Made by a program: the position numbers and the translations under genes. Below, piece by piece: positions 50,760-62,640 of a stretch of DNA of 64,000 nucleotides. Each line of letters opens with the position of its first letter. Position 1 is the stretch's first letter. The notes below the pieces were generated by a model that worked only from the letters and a program-made list of their open reading frames with translations, searched no databases and had not been told where the DNA came from. The DNA comes from Physcomitrium patens (taxonomy: Eukaryota; Streptophyta; Bryopsida; Funariales; Funariaceae): positions 895,719 to 959,718 of the forward strand of contig NC_037258.1 of assembly GCF_000002425.4 (NCBI RefSeq), in the 5' to 3' direction.

Positions 50760-53700
50760 TCCCTCCCTCTTGGATGAATGAAACTATTCCCCATTCGTAC
50801 GGATGGAGGCGTGTTTGTTGACCCCCCTTCCTCATTCCTGGTCATTTCTGGTTGTTTTCGTTATGTTGGAGTCCAATTGGTTGTTGATGATTCAAATCCA
50901 TGGCCTCACCCTTCACTTCCACTAGGAGCCTCATTCATTGATATTTTTGTCCAAGGGCTCTAATGCAAATCTAGTTAGATTCTCTTCACCATACAGCCAT
51001 CCATGCACAGTGTCAATATAGTAAGCAAAGAAGACAAGAGAGTACAGTACTCAGATTCTTTGATTGACTAAATTTGAGAAGTCTTACTTGTTGGATTTTG
51101 TGTTCAAGAAAATCAGCCTAAATGTTGAGGTGAAATGGTTTAATATTGTAAATGGAATACATAACTCAGTAGCACAAGATTAAAACCCATCTGACACATT
51201 GGTTCCCTAACCATCATCCAATACACTACAAAAAAAATCATTTTTTGACTTCATCTAATAGCTTTTTTCAAGACTAAGTGTGGAAATACACATCAGAACA
51301 AAATTTTAAGATGTTGTCTCACCTGATAGCTATTAGTAGTGTCACCAATCCACTTTCCATGTTGAATCCATGGTTTTATTCATAACTTGTGGTGTAGAAG
51401 TAACAATGCAAAACACTTCCCTGTAAACATTGATTATTGCTAATCAGAGCCAGAACACTTCAGTGCAACAACATCATTCCACTAGCTTACAAGCAGAAGA
51501 AGCTATTTTAATGCAACACTTGTATGTTTGAATGAATTATGTACAATGGTTAATTTTGTAAATAAAATAAAACATTTCATGTTATATATATATATATATA
51601 TTGGATGTGTTTAAGTTCAATGCTATTTTTTTATAGATCTCCATTGATATCTAAGCTGTAAAAGATACAGTTGAAGTAAACCACAGTTTGAAAACATTTT
51701 TTTTATGGTAATAAATTATATATATATATATGGTTGCATGCTTGAGCATTTTACTTCATAGTGCTTTATGAAAATGAATATTGTTGATAGAAGTTTTTTT
51801 TATAGTAGTATATGGAGAATGTGTGTGTGTGTGAATCAATAAATCTCAAAGTCTTACTGCAGAGGATTTCTTCAAAATCAATGTTGCATATCTTTAATTG
51901 CAACAATAAAAAATGAAATTACTGTTATATAATCAGTGAGAAAATAACAAATTGAACAAAGTTTATTGTCATTTTGAAATAATGTGCTGGGCAATTAGCA
52001 AGTGCTGCACAGTGTTTGAAGTGACAAGGGGCACTATAGAGGGAGGGAGGGAGGGATTGTGGTAGAAGGTGAAAGGAAGCTTGTTTTGGCTAACACAGGA
52101 GTGGCCATGGGCTCAAAACTGGAGCTCCATCCATCCAACCATCCATGCATGCATCCCCAGAGAGCTGTGATGCTGTGCTGCTGGGACAGCAGGACAGGGC
52201 AGGCTTCACCTGCAGAGGCTTGCACAATGGGGCCTAGAATAACCCCTTTTTCATACGAAAGGAGAGCCAGTGCCTGAGGTTAAGGAAGAAAGTTTCTTCC
52301 ATGGCTGCTCAGGGCTAGTGCGCAAGCCCTCCACCTGGAGTCACATCTCCATATACACCACATCCTACTTCTTAAGCTACTTTTAATGAGAAGTGAAAGT
52401 TTTGGGTCTGCTCTAGCCCAGTCTCATCTTTGTTATTCTATTCATGCTATTTATGACTTATTTACAGAATATGTTTAAGTTTGTATGTCAAAACTTGTGA
52501 TTAATTTGATCATGATTTTGGAAATTTTAAAAAATACAACTCTCATTCTCATTGATCTACAGGGAACATCTACCTTCACTCACAGACACAGGGGGATCAT
52601 AATTTTCAAAATTCCATTTCCCCAGCGAGCACAGTGACAAGTGTCCCCTGCTACAGGATTGATTGATTGTTCCATTCATGGAATTGGGGCCTATGTTTAG
52701 ACCAGAGCAGGATGAGTATTGGGGATAGGAACGGAGAAAAATGCCAATGTCAACATCAGACCAAGTGCATGCCACACAGCCTGGGTTGGATCAGTGGAGT
52801 ATTGGCCCTAGCAATGCCTCCTCTGAAGACACCCACCCAAGTCCTCCACTTCTGACCCATCTTAAATATTGTAGAGGTCTATTTGTTGTAGGAAACCTGG
52901 CTCTCAAGTATCCAACATGTAACATCAGAAGCACACACATTCTCTATAAAAAATGGTGTAGAGTGCCAGATATTGAGCATGTGTAGAGTAGCCAAATGTG
53001 GATGAGTAGTGCACGGGAAAGGAGGATGATATGACACAACTTCAACTAGGGCTGACTCCAACACCATAGTGGTCATCACCAACCCTGGATTTTGGGCCAT
53101 GTGAGTGAAGTTGGTAGTAGGGAGTCTCACAAAATTCAGGAGAGCCAGAGAGAGAGAGCAAGGGGGTTCACATAGTCAGTCTGTCCTTCCTTCCCTTTCT
53201 TGCTTCTGCCTACCACCTCTTTTTGCAAGGCAAACCACCATCTTTCCATTTTACACGTCATGTTACAAGTGTCACTTGTACCCATTGCAAGTATTGGGAA
53301 ACTTTTAGTTTTTTTTTCATTTAGTTTTTTGTGACTTGCTGCAAGACTGGTTTTGCATTTGGTGGTTTGGAAACATCAACAATGACAGCAAAGTCCATGG
53401 GTGTTTTTTTGTTTTTTTTGCTCCCCTTTTTGGGTTTAAACCTTGCTTACTTCAAGAAAATAAAATTTGGTTAGTAGTGGGAGCTCCTTAGAGAAACCTC
53501 TGAAACCTAGCCTGAGTGGGTTCCAAAATAAGAATTGCCAGTCTAGATCCTTCTTAAATCATTCTTCACAATGTATAAACTCTGGGCAATTTCCTCCAGG
53601 GAAATGGCCTGCATAGAAACAATAACTGTATATGCCATGAGCCAAGAGCCTAACCACCAGTAACAGCTATTCTGGTGTGGTCTGACGAGGTACAAATTGG

Positions 53701-55380
53701 CAGTTTATATCCACTTGTCTTGTGACATTTGCTGATGGCTCCAGGTTTTGGGTTCCTACAACCATTAGTCTATTGGATGCCTCTTCTTGCACAACTGTTG
53801 AACATTTTTTACACTTTTTTTTAAGCCACACTCCAAGGCCCACATGAACCATGTAATATTATCAACTTGGCTTACATGTACCTCACGTTAAAAAGCATAC
53901 AGAGCTAGATAAAGTAGCTGTGCAGATTTCAGAACAGAAAACAAAGAATGCATAATTTATTAACCCATTACTGCACACATAACATGCACAGATTTGAATA
54001 CACAGCTGGACATGTAACTTGAACACTGACAATGTGGAAGGTTGTAGTCAATAGCCTTTTAAAGCTTGAGCTGTACCCAAGTCACCCACTGAAACTGATC
54101 TTGCATCAACTCCATATTAATTACACTTGTGAAAATTCATGTCAATACTTGTACACCAGAGAAATTATCTCATGTGCCTGTATGGTGGAGTAAGAATTGA
54201 TGACACCACTCTGTTGACATGCAGTCATATGTTGAAGTCATATCCTTCAAGCCTGCAAGGTATCTATCATAAATCTACCTTGTTACACCAATTTCCCTCC
54301 AACTTTAGTACAATTGTTGGTTTGGGAGCCATCAGAATGTAAAACAGGCCGACAGCCATGTAGCAACTTGCATTCCACTGGTGCTCAATAGATTAGTCGG
54401 ACATAATCTGCAGCGACAGTACGTGTGGTTACAGAAGACGATATTCTTCGGGCAGTGCTTCATCTGAAAGGTACCCTATCAATTTGGCCAGCAATGATTA
54501 GCTTGTTGATAGTTTTTCTTGGCATCAAACCATGATTCCTACTATGTGCCTTTCTCCAGTTGTTACTAAAACGATATCATAAAACAAAAGACAACAGACC
54601 ACTGTCCTAAGATGTTGATATAATCGCGACTGTTACAAGACGCGGCAGGGCCTAGCTATCTGAGTTGATCAGATCAGAATTCGAGAAATGATGCAACAAA
54701 TCACCCAACATTGAAGAAAAGCACCTGATAACTATTAAACGAAAAAAACAGAGAAAATCTCTATTGAGAAAAGTACAGTTGAAATCAACATATGTGAAGG
54801 TACATCATAGATCTAAACAAGGCCTTGAAGAAGGCAGAATGTGAGATGGTAACACATTCAAAAACATTGAGCAAAAACAAATTAGAGATTACAAGTTTCT
54901 GCAGAAACCAAGTATATGAAATACTGACTTTGATTTGTCATCTGAAATGTGAAATTAGATATAACTCTTCTGCAGCACGCAAGCAACATCTTAGAAACCC
55001 TCGACTAACTGCTGGCCACCTTTTTACTGGAGTCAAAATCTGGAGGTCACCAACAAGGGAGTTTCCGGTCAAACCGCAAATTTCTGATGCCTGTTGTGAT
55101 TCAAATCTAGCCAAAGTCCAAACGCCTGACACACAGAACCCTTATAAGACAACGAATATGATATTCTTGCAACATGAACAATTTAGAATAAATCAAAGTT
55201 GCATGAATTACTAGCAAGTTTGGGCACACACGCAGTGAGAATAAATGCAGACATCATCCCTCTATTAAAAGAAAGAAAAAAAGAGAAAGAGATGATTAAA
55301 TAAGTTTGTATTTATCAAAAAGAATTGAATTCTTGAACTAAATAAAATAAAATAAAGTGAACAAATGAATGGTGAGAACC
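50760..55380. other. Intergenic region without a recognisable gene
   Basis: Mixed composition: AT-rich at 51.0-52.0 kb with TA tracts (51,582-51,602 and about 51,718-51,731), more balanced at 52.0-54.4 kb. Short frames on both strands show no domain. A GGGA repeat lies at about 52,039-52,055 and a short ATCC repeat at about 52,125-52,155. The last kilobase probably includes downstream sequence of the PARN gene. A non-coding transcript cannot be excluded. Confidence 0.5.
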
Positions 55381-55451
55381 TTCTTTTTTTCAGTTGGAAG
55401 AGCTATCTACAGGATCTTGGCAGTGTGATCGTATCCTTGAGCTAGGCCAGC

Positions 55452-55499
55452 ATGATGCCTTTTCTCCCAATCCGAACGACCACTTCATCCAGCTGCAAA
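55452..55499 (-). other. Possible third PARN exon (untranslated or alternative tail)
   Basis: Beyond the TAG, the minus strand has a perfect GTAAGT donor at about 55,590. About 90 bp downstream is an acceptor-like CAG followed by an open segment reading LDEVVVRIGRKGIMLA, then a stop. The segment is in phase with the upstream frame if the intron is removed. It is either a spliced 3' UTR exon or the remnant or alternative form of a longer C-terminus. Confidence 0.35.
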
Positions 55500-55611
55500 A
55501 ATTATTTCTGTGCAGCGAGAATACGTAATTGTACTGCTTGGTCTGCTCGGACGTGCTCTCTCAATGGTTGATCAACCCATGAATACTTACGTCAGGATCG
55601 CTGGATTCCTG

Positions 55612-58207
55612 CTAATGGTTGTGTCCAACTTCAGCATACCCAATCTCTTCGAGAACCTTGACAGAGGATATATCGCTAACAAGAGTATCTGCAGGGGTCT
55701 GTTGTAAATAGAATCGATCCAGTAGCAATATGTTAGCCGAATCAACCAACCTCTCTGTTGTCAATGGTGACCTACAAAGAACCTCATAAGCTTGATACGG
55801 AGCTGCTCGAAAACTTGTAGGAATTGCGTCAGAAATACGGGGTCCTTGCATCAACCGCAAAAATTGATGCATGTGGCGTGAATCCCTAAAATGTACAAAA
55901 GCTGAGCTCTCATCAATGATTGTTATATCAGCAGGTGGAAATTTCCGCTCAGCGTTGAAAACTCGCTGAACAATTAGTCTTATCTCAAATTCATTGCTGC
56001 CTGAAGGAAATCCCCACACAAGAGCCACTGTGGAGTGCTCGGGATGCCTATCCGCAGAGGACGTGGGACCTCGGAGGGCTTTCACACCTGTGGCCTCTTT
56101 TCCAGTAGTCAGGTCCAGCACCATGTTGCCTACCCATCCCAATGCTAACAAATTTGCATAGCTTGCAAAGCCTTGTTCTCCGACCTTCACAGCATCTGGA
56201 ATTTTTCGAATCGTAGCAGCATCAACGTGAAGCAGGTGACAAGCCTGAGCAAACACGGAACCTGAATGATACAGTAAATTACGTGAGATGATACAATAGT
56301 ATTAGATATCTCATTCACTGAAGTAGCTAGCTCAGGGTAAAGATTAAGGTATACATAATCTGCAAGGCTTAAGACGGAAAGGAGGAAAAAGCAATCGTAA
56401 AGACAACTGTGCGAACACGGGATGATGAGTTACCTGTCATATAAGCATCAAAACCTGCCTCATGTTTTAATCCCGTGTCTTTGGTCCCTCCATACCGTTG
56501 AAATTCTTCTGCAACTTCCACCGCAACCTTTGTAAACGCATTGTTGAGGATCTTGCCTTTTCCAAAATAAAACCTGCCTGAAGCCACGGCCTTGTCTGCG
56601 AATACCTGACAGATATGAGTAAATACAACAGCTAAAGATGTGCTTCGGCTGGCTAATATGCCCCGCAACGTTGGTTCCGCTCTGAGAAGATACTTCGTAT
56701 CTATAACACAAGGAAATTGTTGCCGCAAAGACGAAGAAAATTCTGCTGATGTAGCAGGTAAAGGACCAACGAATTTGGAATAAATGTGTGTCATGTCGAG
56801 AATGCAGTTATGACCCACAACGGGAAGACCGGCTTCCGCAATTGCGTCCAACACTTTTCGGAACCCCACAGCATTCGAGACGCGCGTCTCCAATGCATTC
56901 CGCTCCTCATCGGCCAATTCTTGAATCACTTTAGACATATCTTCCTTCGGAGAAACGTAGATGACTCGAATTCTGATCCGATCGTGTGGACCATTGCCTC
57001 TCGCATTCACAGCGGCGACGAGGTCGGGAAAATGTGTCTTGATTATCTGCTGGACGAGCCTCGATTGGTAGTGGCTTGTAACGTCAATGTTCAATGAGGG
57101 TCGTAAGCTTCCCAACGATGGCCCTACGTCTATATCCTGCTTAATGGTGACTGAATCATTGCCAATGTCAGAGGTGGGCAAAGGAACGAGAGGAGAATAA
57201 GGAGGGGGTTGAACTAAAGTACTAGTAGTTATCAACTTCTCGTTTACCACTTGCCACTTCTGGCGATTAAAGAGCAACTCGTCGCGCCATCTTCCAATCT
57301 GCGTGCGAATTTTCTCCACAAAGGCTACATCCCCAGGTTTGGTCAACGGGATTTCAGAGGAATTGTGTACACCAGATGGAAAATTTTGTTTCACAGAAAC
57401 TGAACCCATGAGCACCCTTGCAACAGCCTCTTGTTCATGCGAAAGATAAGAAATGCCGTCGTAAATGCACGCATTAAAGTCAAACCGATGCTTAGTCAAA
57501 AACTCCAGAGAAGTAGTCTGTGCGAAAAAGCTACGCGCCGGCAGCTCCAGCTGCAATTCATTACGAGGAAAAATGAAAAAATTGTACGGGTATGCTACCC
57601 ACTTGTTGTGCGCTTCGTCCCACTTGAAAGGACAGACCCCACACTGCCACACAGCAAATTTCTCCGCAGAATGCTTCAAATTCTGGTATCTTGTCTCATA
57701 GCTATCAAGTTCCAAGTTGCGTCGCCACTTCGTACTTTCTACTCCAGTCATCTCCAAATCCACTGCCACGAAATCGGCTCCTGCCAGCTGCCCTCTGAGC
57801 TGCTCCAACGACTCTACAAAGTTCCTCCTCGTCACGTTCGCCATAGAAATTAATCCTGCAGCTCCCATGCCTCCAATTTCTCCTCCCCTGGTTCCACCAC
57901 CTCCACCAGTCTTTCCAGAAACCCCTCTGACCTGCTCCTTGGTTGCATTTAATGAACATATATTGAGTCTGGACCGTTCATCACCCACAATACCACAAGC
58001 TCTCTCATCTCTCCAAAAACCACCCACATATCTCTCCCCCGGTGTCCCGCTCCCTGCCGCCCCCGAAACGCCACCGACGCCTCGACAGGGCACGAGATCA
58101 CCCGGCATCGAACTCTGCAAATCTAGAATTCCGAGGCGACTGAGACGCGGGAGGACCAACTGCGGCCGTGTTGCCAAGCACGGCCGCGTCCATGGCCTCA
58201 GGCGCAT
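55612..58207 (-). CDS. PARN: PARN-type poly(A)-specific ribonuclease (DEDD nuclease)
   Basis: A CAF1/PARN-family 3' exonuclease that shortens poly(A) tails. Two coding exons, 58207-56434 and 56261-55612, join in phase (ACAG|GTTCC) to give 807 residues. The catalytic acidic residues are visible: D150 and E152 in AVDLEMTG, D471 in HNCILD, and D587 in HEAGFDAYMTG together with H582. Before the nuclease core is an N-terminal extension of about 120 residues. Its start (MRLRPWTRPCLATRPQLVLP) is rich in Arg and poor in acid, like an organellar targeting peptide. Plant PARN (AHG2) is known to act on mitochondrial mRNA tails. ATG 58,207 is the first ATG in the frame; internal M122 (MANVTRRNF) is the alternative, giving a cytosolic form. 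The C-terminal exon carries an RNA-binding-like segment and ends GHNH at a TAG. It looks intact. Confidence 0.92.
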
Positions 58208-59055
58208 CCTGAAACCCCTCCCAGCACTCCTCACCTCTCTCGCACCCTCCCCACACAAGACTCCTCAACAATGTCTTGGTTCCCCTCCGAAGTTAGGGTT
58301 TACAGGCAACTGTAGAATACAACTGATGAAGAAGACCGACCAATTTGCACTTTTTTGATCGGTAACACAGTTCTCATCCACGCACAGCCTCCCGGTGTGA
58401 ACGGACCAATATCAACTTTCAAAAGGGCAATGTGCTTGTCGTCAGTTAACATTGCCACGCACTCAATACTTCGAAGTATCACAGAACTAGCAAACTTGAT
58501 GCAATCACGTCACAGAATGCCGTCGCTTCTCAGTACATTGTCGAATTTCGGGCTTCGGATTAGAATCATGCATTGCGATGGCGAGGCAAGTCGCAGTAAG
58601 GCGCCTTCACTACTCTCAACGAACGGAGGGTGGGCTTGAGGGTGAGCGATGTGGTTTGGGCGGGACAGTAACTTAGAAATGTGTTCGGAAATGAGCTTGT
58701 TGTGGTGCGTGAGTCTGTTATTTTGCCCATGCAAATGTGCGTCAAATTTGAAGGTAGGAGTGGCAGGCCAGAGATTTGCAAGCCGTGCGAGGTATCGAAA
58801 TAGGCATGTCTGAATGAGCTGTCACTTTCCGATACAATGTCCGGAGACCAGTTCTGACGGGAAAGCTGTTGAGGAATTCATTGGAGGAATTCTCTGACTA
58901 ATTGTTCTAAAGTTTTTAACAGCCATTTCAACGCGTATCTGTCGATCATTCTTGATAAATTATGAAGAAAGAAGACGACGCATCCAGTTTGGAGGAAAGT
59001 AGGTGATGGAACGAGACGATTGTTCGACGTTGCAGTCCCCTGTGGGCTTGCGTGA
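58208..59055. other. Spacer between PARN and the glycosyltransferase pseudogene
   Basis: About 850 bp that should include the PARN leader and promoter (minus strand) and the 3' flank of the glycosyltransferase copy. Short frames on either strand have no recognised domain. Confidence 0.4.
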
Positions 59056-60831
59056 TCACAATTGACTTGCTAGGGGCACACCTGCAAGAACTGAGGCGGT
59101 CCATGGAAAATCCGGTTCGAACAACCCGGGGTCTCTCGATTCCTCGAGCTCCTTTAGAATATCCAGCAACTCCACCATGGTTTTGTGGGAGCTTCCCCCA
59201 TGAAATGCTGCTTTCCGAGCCACGGTTTTCAAGGTCTCGGATTGCTTTCTTACAGAGCACATCTCAGTTTCTTCGGAGCCTTCTAATGCCATAATCGTCT
59301 GCACTTTCTCTGCAACCTCGCTCCGCATCACGAGTCCGTCTTTTCGATGACGTTCCAATTCAAGCCCCACATTTCACACCTTGGTCACGTAACGGGCATT
59401 TGTGTTCTGGTCGGCATTCTGTGGCCATGCCAGGATGGGCACCCCGGCACAAATGCTCTCCAAAGTTGAGTTCCAGCCACAATGGGTCAGGAAGGCTGCA
59501 GTGGCAGGATGGTCGAGCACCTTGGCTTGTGGAACCCAAGGGACAATGAGCGACCGGCCCCGCGTGCGCTCCACGAACTCCGCGAAGAAGACCATGAATT
59601 CCTTGTTGCCTTCGCCTTTCTGGGCATGGTCAGGGCGCACTACCCACATGAATGGGTGCCCGCTTATCTCCAAACCCCTTGCCAGCTCTTGAACTTGCTG
59701 CAAAGAAATGGACACAATGCTCCCAAACGAAATATAAATTACAGATTTTGCGGGCTGCTCTTCCAGCCAGAGCAAAGAATCTGCGTCTTCAATCCACAGC
59801 GCTGCCACTGGTGGCCATCTCAAGCTCCTCTAGTTCACGTCTGTTGCACTAAGAGACTGGGTCGCGTTGGGGAGTGAGCACAAGAGGCCCAATGGGGCAC
59901 GCGTCGATTCCGTCGCTGCGCACAGCGTCAATGCTGGCAGCCTCAAGCTCATAGAACGTGTTGAGCAGCACCCAGTCGCATTTTGGAACAAGAGGGTTTC
60001 GCGCTTCCATGAAGAACTTCAGTGCAAAACTCGACATGTCGTGCGTGACGAGGTATGTAGGAAGGTCCTCGACCCGCATTGCATGTGACAGTCCTGGAAA
60101 TCCTGTGAGCTGACGAGCTCGAGCGACTTCCTCCTCGGGCGTGAGGGCTAGCCGCATCATGCCAGTCAGGGGATTGACGAGTGAATTGGAGGGATCAAGG
60201 GGAGCCGGAATGGGAATGAAACCCCTGTACCTGATGGTCTTGATGTTCTGATAGCAATATGCTCCAACAGCAGCACAGGTTGCGAATCCTACGACCGAAA
60301 TGCCCAGCGTCCGGGCCGGTTCGTGTGCGCACGACATGGCTACATCGCGGATGACACAGGTGATGGGGACATCGGCGATAAAGTTGCGCAAAAACTCCTC
60401 AATCACGGGGCCCATGCCCAGGACCGCTCGTAAGAGACGGATAATGTCGGGGATTTTTCTGTCGCCTTTGGACAGCCCATCAGGAAGTCCCACAAAGTTG
60501 ATATTCGCGTTGGTCCTGCAGCAAACACGTCGCTCATTTCATTAGTGACATTTTTTTCAAGCGGAAACTGATCGCCTTCGGCAAATTATTTGCCAACTTG
60601 TGGCGTGTTGGTGGTGCAAGATCGGGGGAGATGCTCACTCTGGGTTGTATCCCGCTTCGGCTTGCGCTTCCATCATGCGTTCGTGGTTATCCTCAGTATT
60701 GACGAACGTGATGTAGAAGTTGTGCATGCGGACAAGATGCCTAGCGAGCTGCAGGTGGGGTGTGACATGACCTTGTGCGGGATACGGTATGACGACGGCA
60801 TGTAACGCGGGGCCCAAAGATTTTCTGCCAT
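59056..60831 (-). pseudogene. Family-1 UDP-glycosyltransferase, probably a recent pseudogene
   Basis: UGTs move sugars from UDP-sugars onto small molecules. The copy has two exons (60831-60639 and 60515-59056) joined by a GT-AG intron with consistent phase (GA|G). Family landmarks: HAVVIPYPAQGHVTPHLQ with the catalytic His, TNANINFVGLPDG after the intron, SVIYISFGSIVSIS, and a complete 44-residue PSPG box at 59,538-59,407 (WVPQAKVLDHPATAAFLTHC... HCGWNSTLESICAGVP... QNADQNTN). The tail contains GGSSHKTMVELLDIL. Three lesions are visible. The only good ATG (60,831) is out of frame with HAVVIPYP by one or two bases. A stop and frame change lie between PLVLTPQRDPVS and LRWPPVAAL (about 59,800-59,850). 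An in-frame TGA (59,371-59,373) stands where the family has Trp after TKV. Sequencing error could explain one lesion but hardly all. High conservation between lesions suggests recent loss. Confidence 0.85.
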
Positions 60832-62640
60832 GGGGGGGGGACGTTCTTCCCTCAAAACATAGCGAGTCGGGAGAAGACCCTGAAGAGTACAACACTGGTG
60901 AAGCACGATTGTCCGTCTGCTTTTCTGCTGTCACGAGGAACAATCGTCACATAAGAAAGACTAGCTGGTAAATAACGGCTCATCTATCTGGTCAAACATA
61001 ACTTAGATTTGTTTGACCTGTCTCTCCCCGGATTCAGAGTGCTGATTTGCATCCTTAATAACCAGCTGGAACGGTTGACCGGGGATCACATTGACAAGTA
61101 TTGACAGCAAGAATAACCTCCCCGAAGCGATGCGATTGACTGGTAACAAGTTCGATATGGTGACTTGACTGCCCAACGCTTGGGCAGCACTGAGATAAAT
61201 TTATCAAGTGCAGACAAGTGTTTTACCAGTGGAAGGTTCGCATGGAAGATTCATCGGAGCATAGGTGTTTTTGCAGGTCAAGTGGAAGATCCACTCACGC
61301 TGTCTTCTTACGTCCTACACGACATTCTGCAAGGTCCTCTTCGAATCAAGTCTGGATGCCAAAAACTTGAGGTGGGCTAGGAATGACTGCCGAAATCGAA
61401 CAACGAGGTGTAACATTGGTGGTGAGCATGCTGATGTAGAGCAGCTTGTGCGTCGAGGTGCTATGTAGAAGTCAGACATTCAGACGGAAATCAAAGTCCA
61501 TCTGGAGCTGATGTCAACGGTCACTCCCAGCGCATGACTCATCGTGCATCTATGTAGGAGTTTATATTTGTTTGGAGTTCTGGGTCAAATGAAGTAAAGG
61601 ATGGAGCGTATGAAACCTCGCACTTCGGATTCGGATCGTAATATCCCAAATGAGGTGCAGACTGGGGAGGCACCGCACTCTCCTCTACAGGATTGCCGGT
61701 GGAGTTGACAAGCTCATTGCATTCCTACGGTGAGAGTAACTCGGCCGTGGTTGTGGACGTCCCAAGCCCAGCTACCATGCTTACGTTCGTATGGATAGTT
61801 AACAAGTAGAATCATCAACCCTGAAGCAGATTTCGGACCAGTTCCTAGCGAAGCTCTCCTTGCTTCAACAGGCGGGACGCATTTACGACGCTAGTTCATG
61901 TGGTGGAGTGATAATGCCGAGCTTCCCGTAGCCTTTACGTGTATCTGCACTGGTACTAGTTAGGAAGAGCAAACAGTTCGAAAACTTCCCGTCACTTTTT
62001 GATCGAAGTATCCGGAAGAGCGGGAAGGGGCAGCATCCTCTATAGGGTTATAGGAAATCTATGTAGGAGGCATTCTAAACAAGGCTTAATGGAGTTAGGA
62101 CGTGTCCAAAGAGAGCTCTTCACGATTGACACAGCAAATAGAAGAAGAAGATGCTTTCCGGCAGAGAGCATCAGGTCAGCGTTGTCCTCATGATGTTACT
62201 TCTGGCACTTGGCACCTGTGGTCTCCGCTTTTTGCAACATCGCTAGTGGACTGCCCGTGCTGGATCCTCTTGTTCAACCACACACCACGGAACACCGCAA
62301 GGATGAGGATTTCCTCGGATTTCGATCACTCAACTCAACAGAGTCTGGGCAGACATGTGGAAGTGCGTTCCTCAGTTTATGGTTTTGAGAGTAACAGTTT
62401 TTTCTCAGGTAATACTGGGGCCGTTGTGATGCCATGTGGCGAACCAATGATCGCCAAGCTTTGCAGCAGGAGTTGCATCTCTGCAATTGTCATACACGCC
62501 ACATGTGCGGTCCCCGAGGAGAAAGTCGGTAAATTTACCTGGGTGAGCTTGTCGAAATCATGGCTAACTTATAACTATCTTCAGCATTCCTAATGTTGCG
62601 TTCACTGCAGCAGCAGAGGCACATGTTAACTCTCATTACT
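60832..62640. other. Upstream flank of the glycosyltransferase copy; no gene recognised
   Basis: Gene-like composition. A G9 run abuts the former ATG at 60,832-60,840. The longest frame (62,102-62,593, +, GTG start) has no recognised domain and I do not call it. The region may be the old promoter of the glycosyltransferase plus intergenic DNA. Confidence 0.4.

Noticed and set aside
52039-53700. Possible microRNA or long non-coding RNA gene
   Set aside because: No match to mature plant microRNAs I know and no long hairpin seen by eye.
57717-58358. 213-codon plus-strand frame opposite PARN
   Set aside because: Antisense of the Gly-rich N-terminal PARN coding sequence; Pro-rich translation is a mirror artefact.
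59108-59130. GGTTCGAACAACCC resembling a tRNA B box
   Set aside because: Lies within the glycosyltransferase tail; no cloverleaf or A box around it.
62102-62593. 163-codon plus-strand frame upstream of the glycosyltransferase copy
   Set aside because: Starts with GTG, no recognisable domain and no codon pattern that convinced me.
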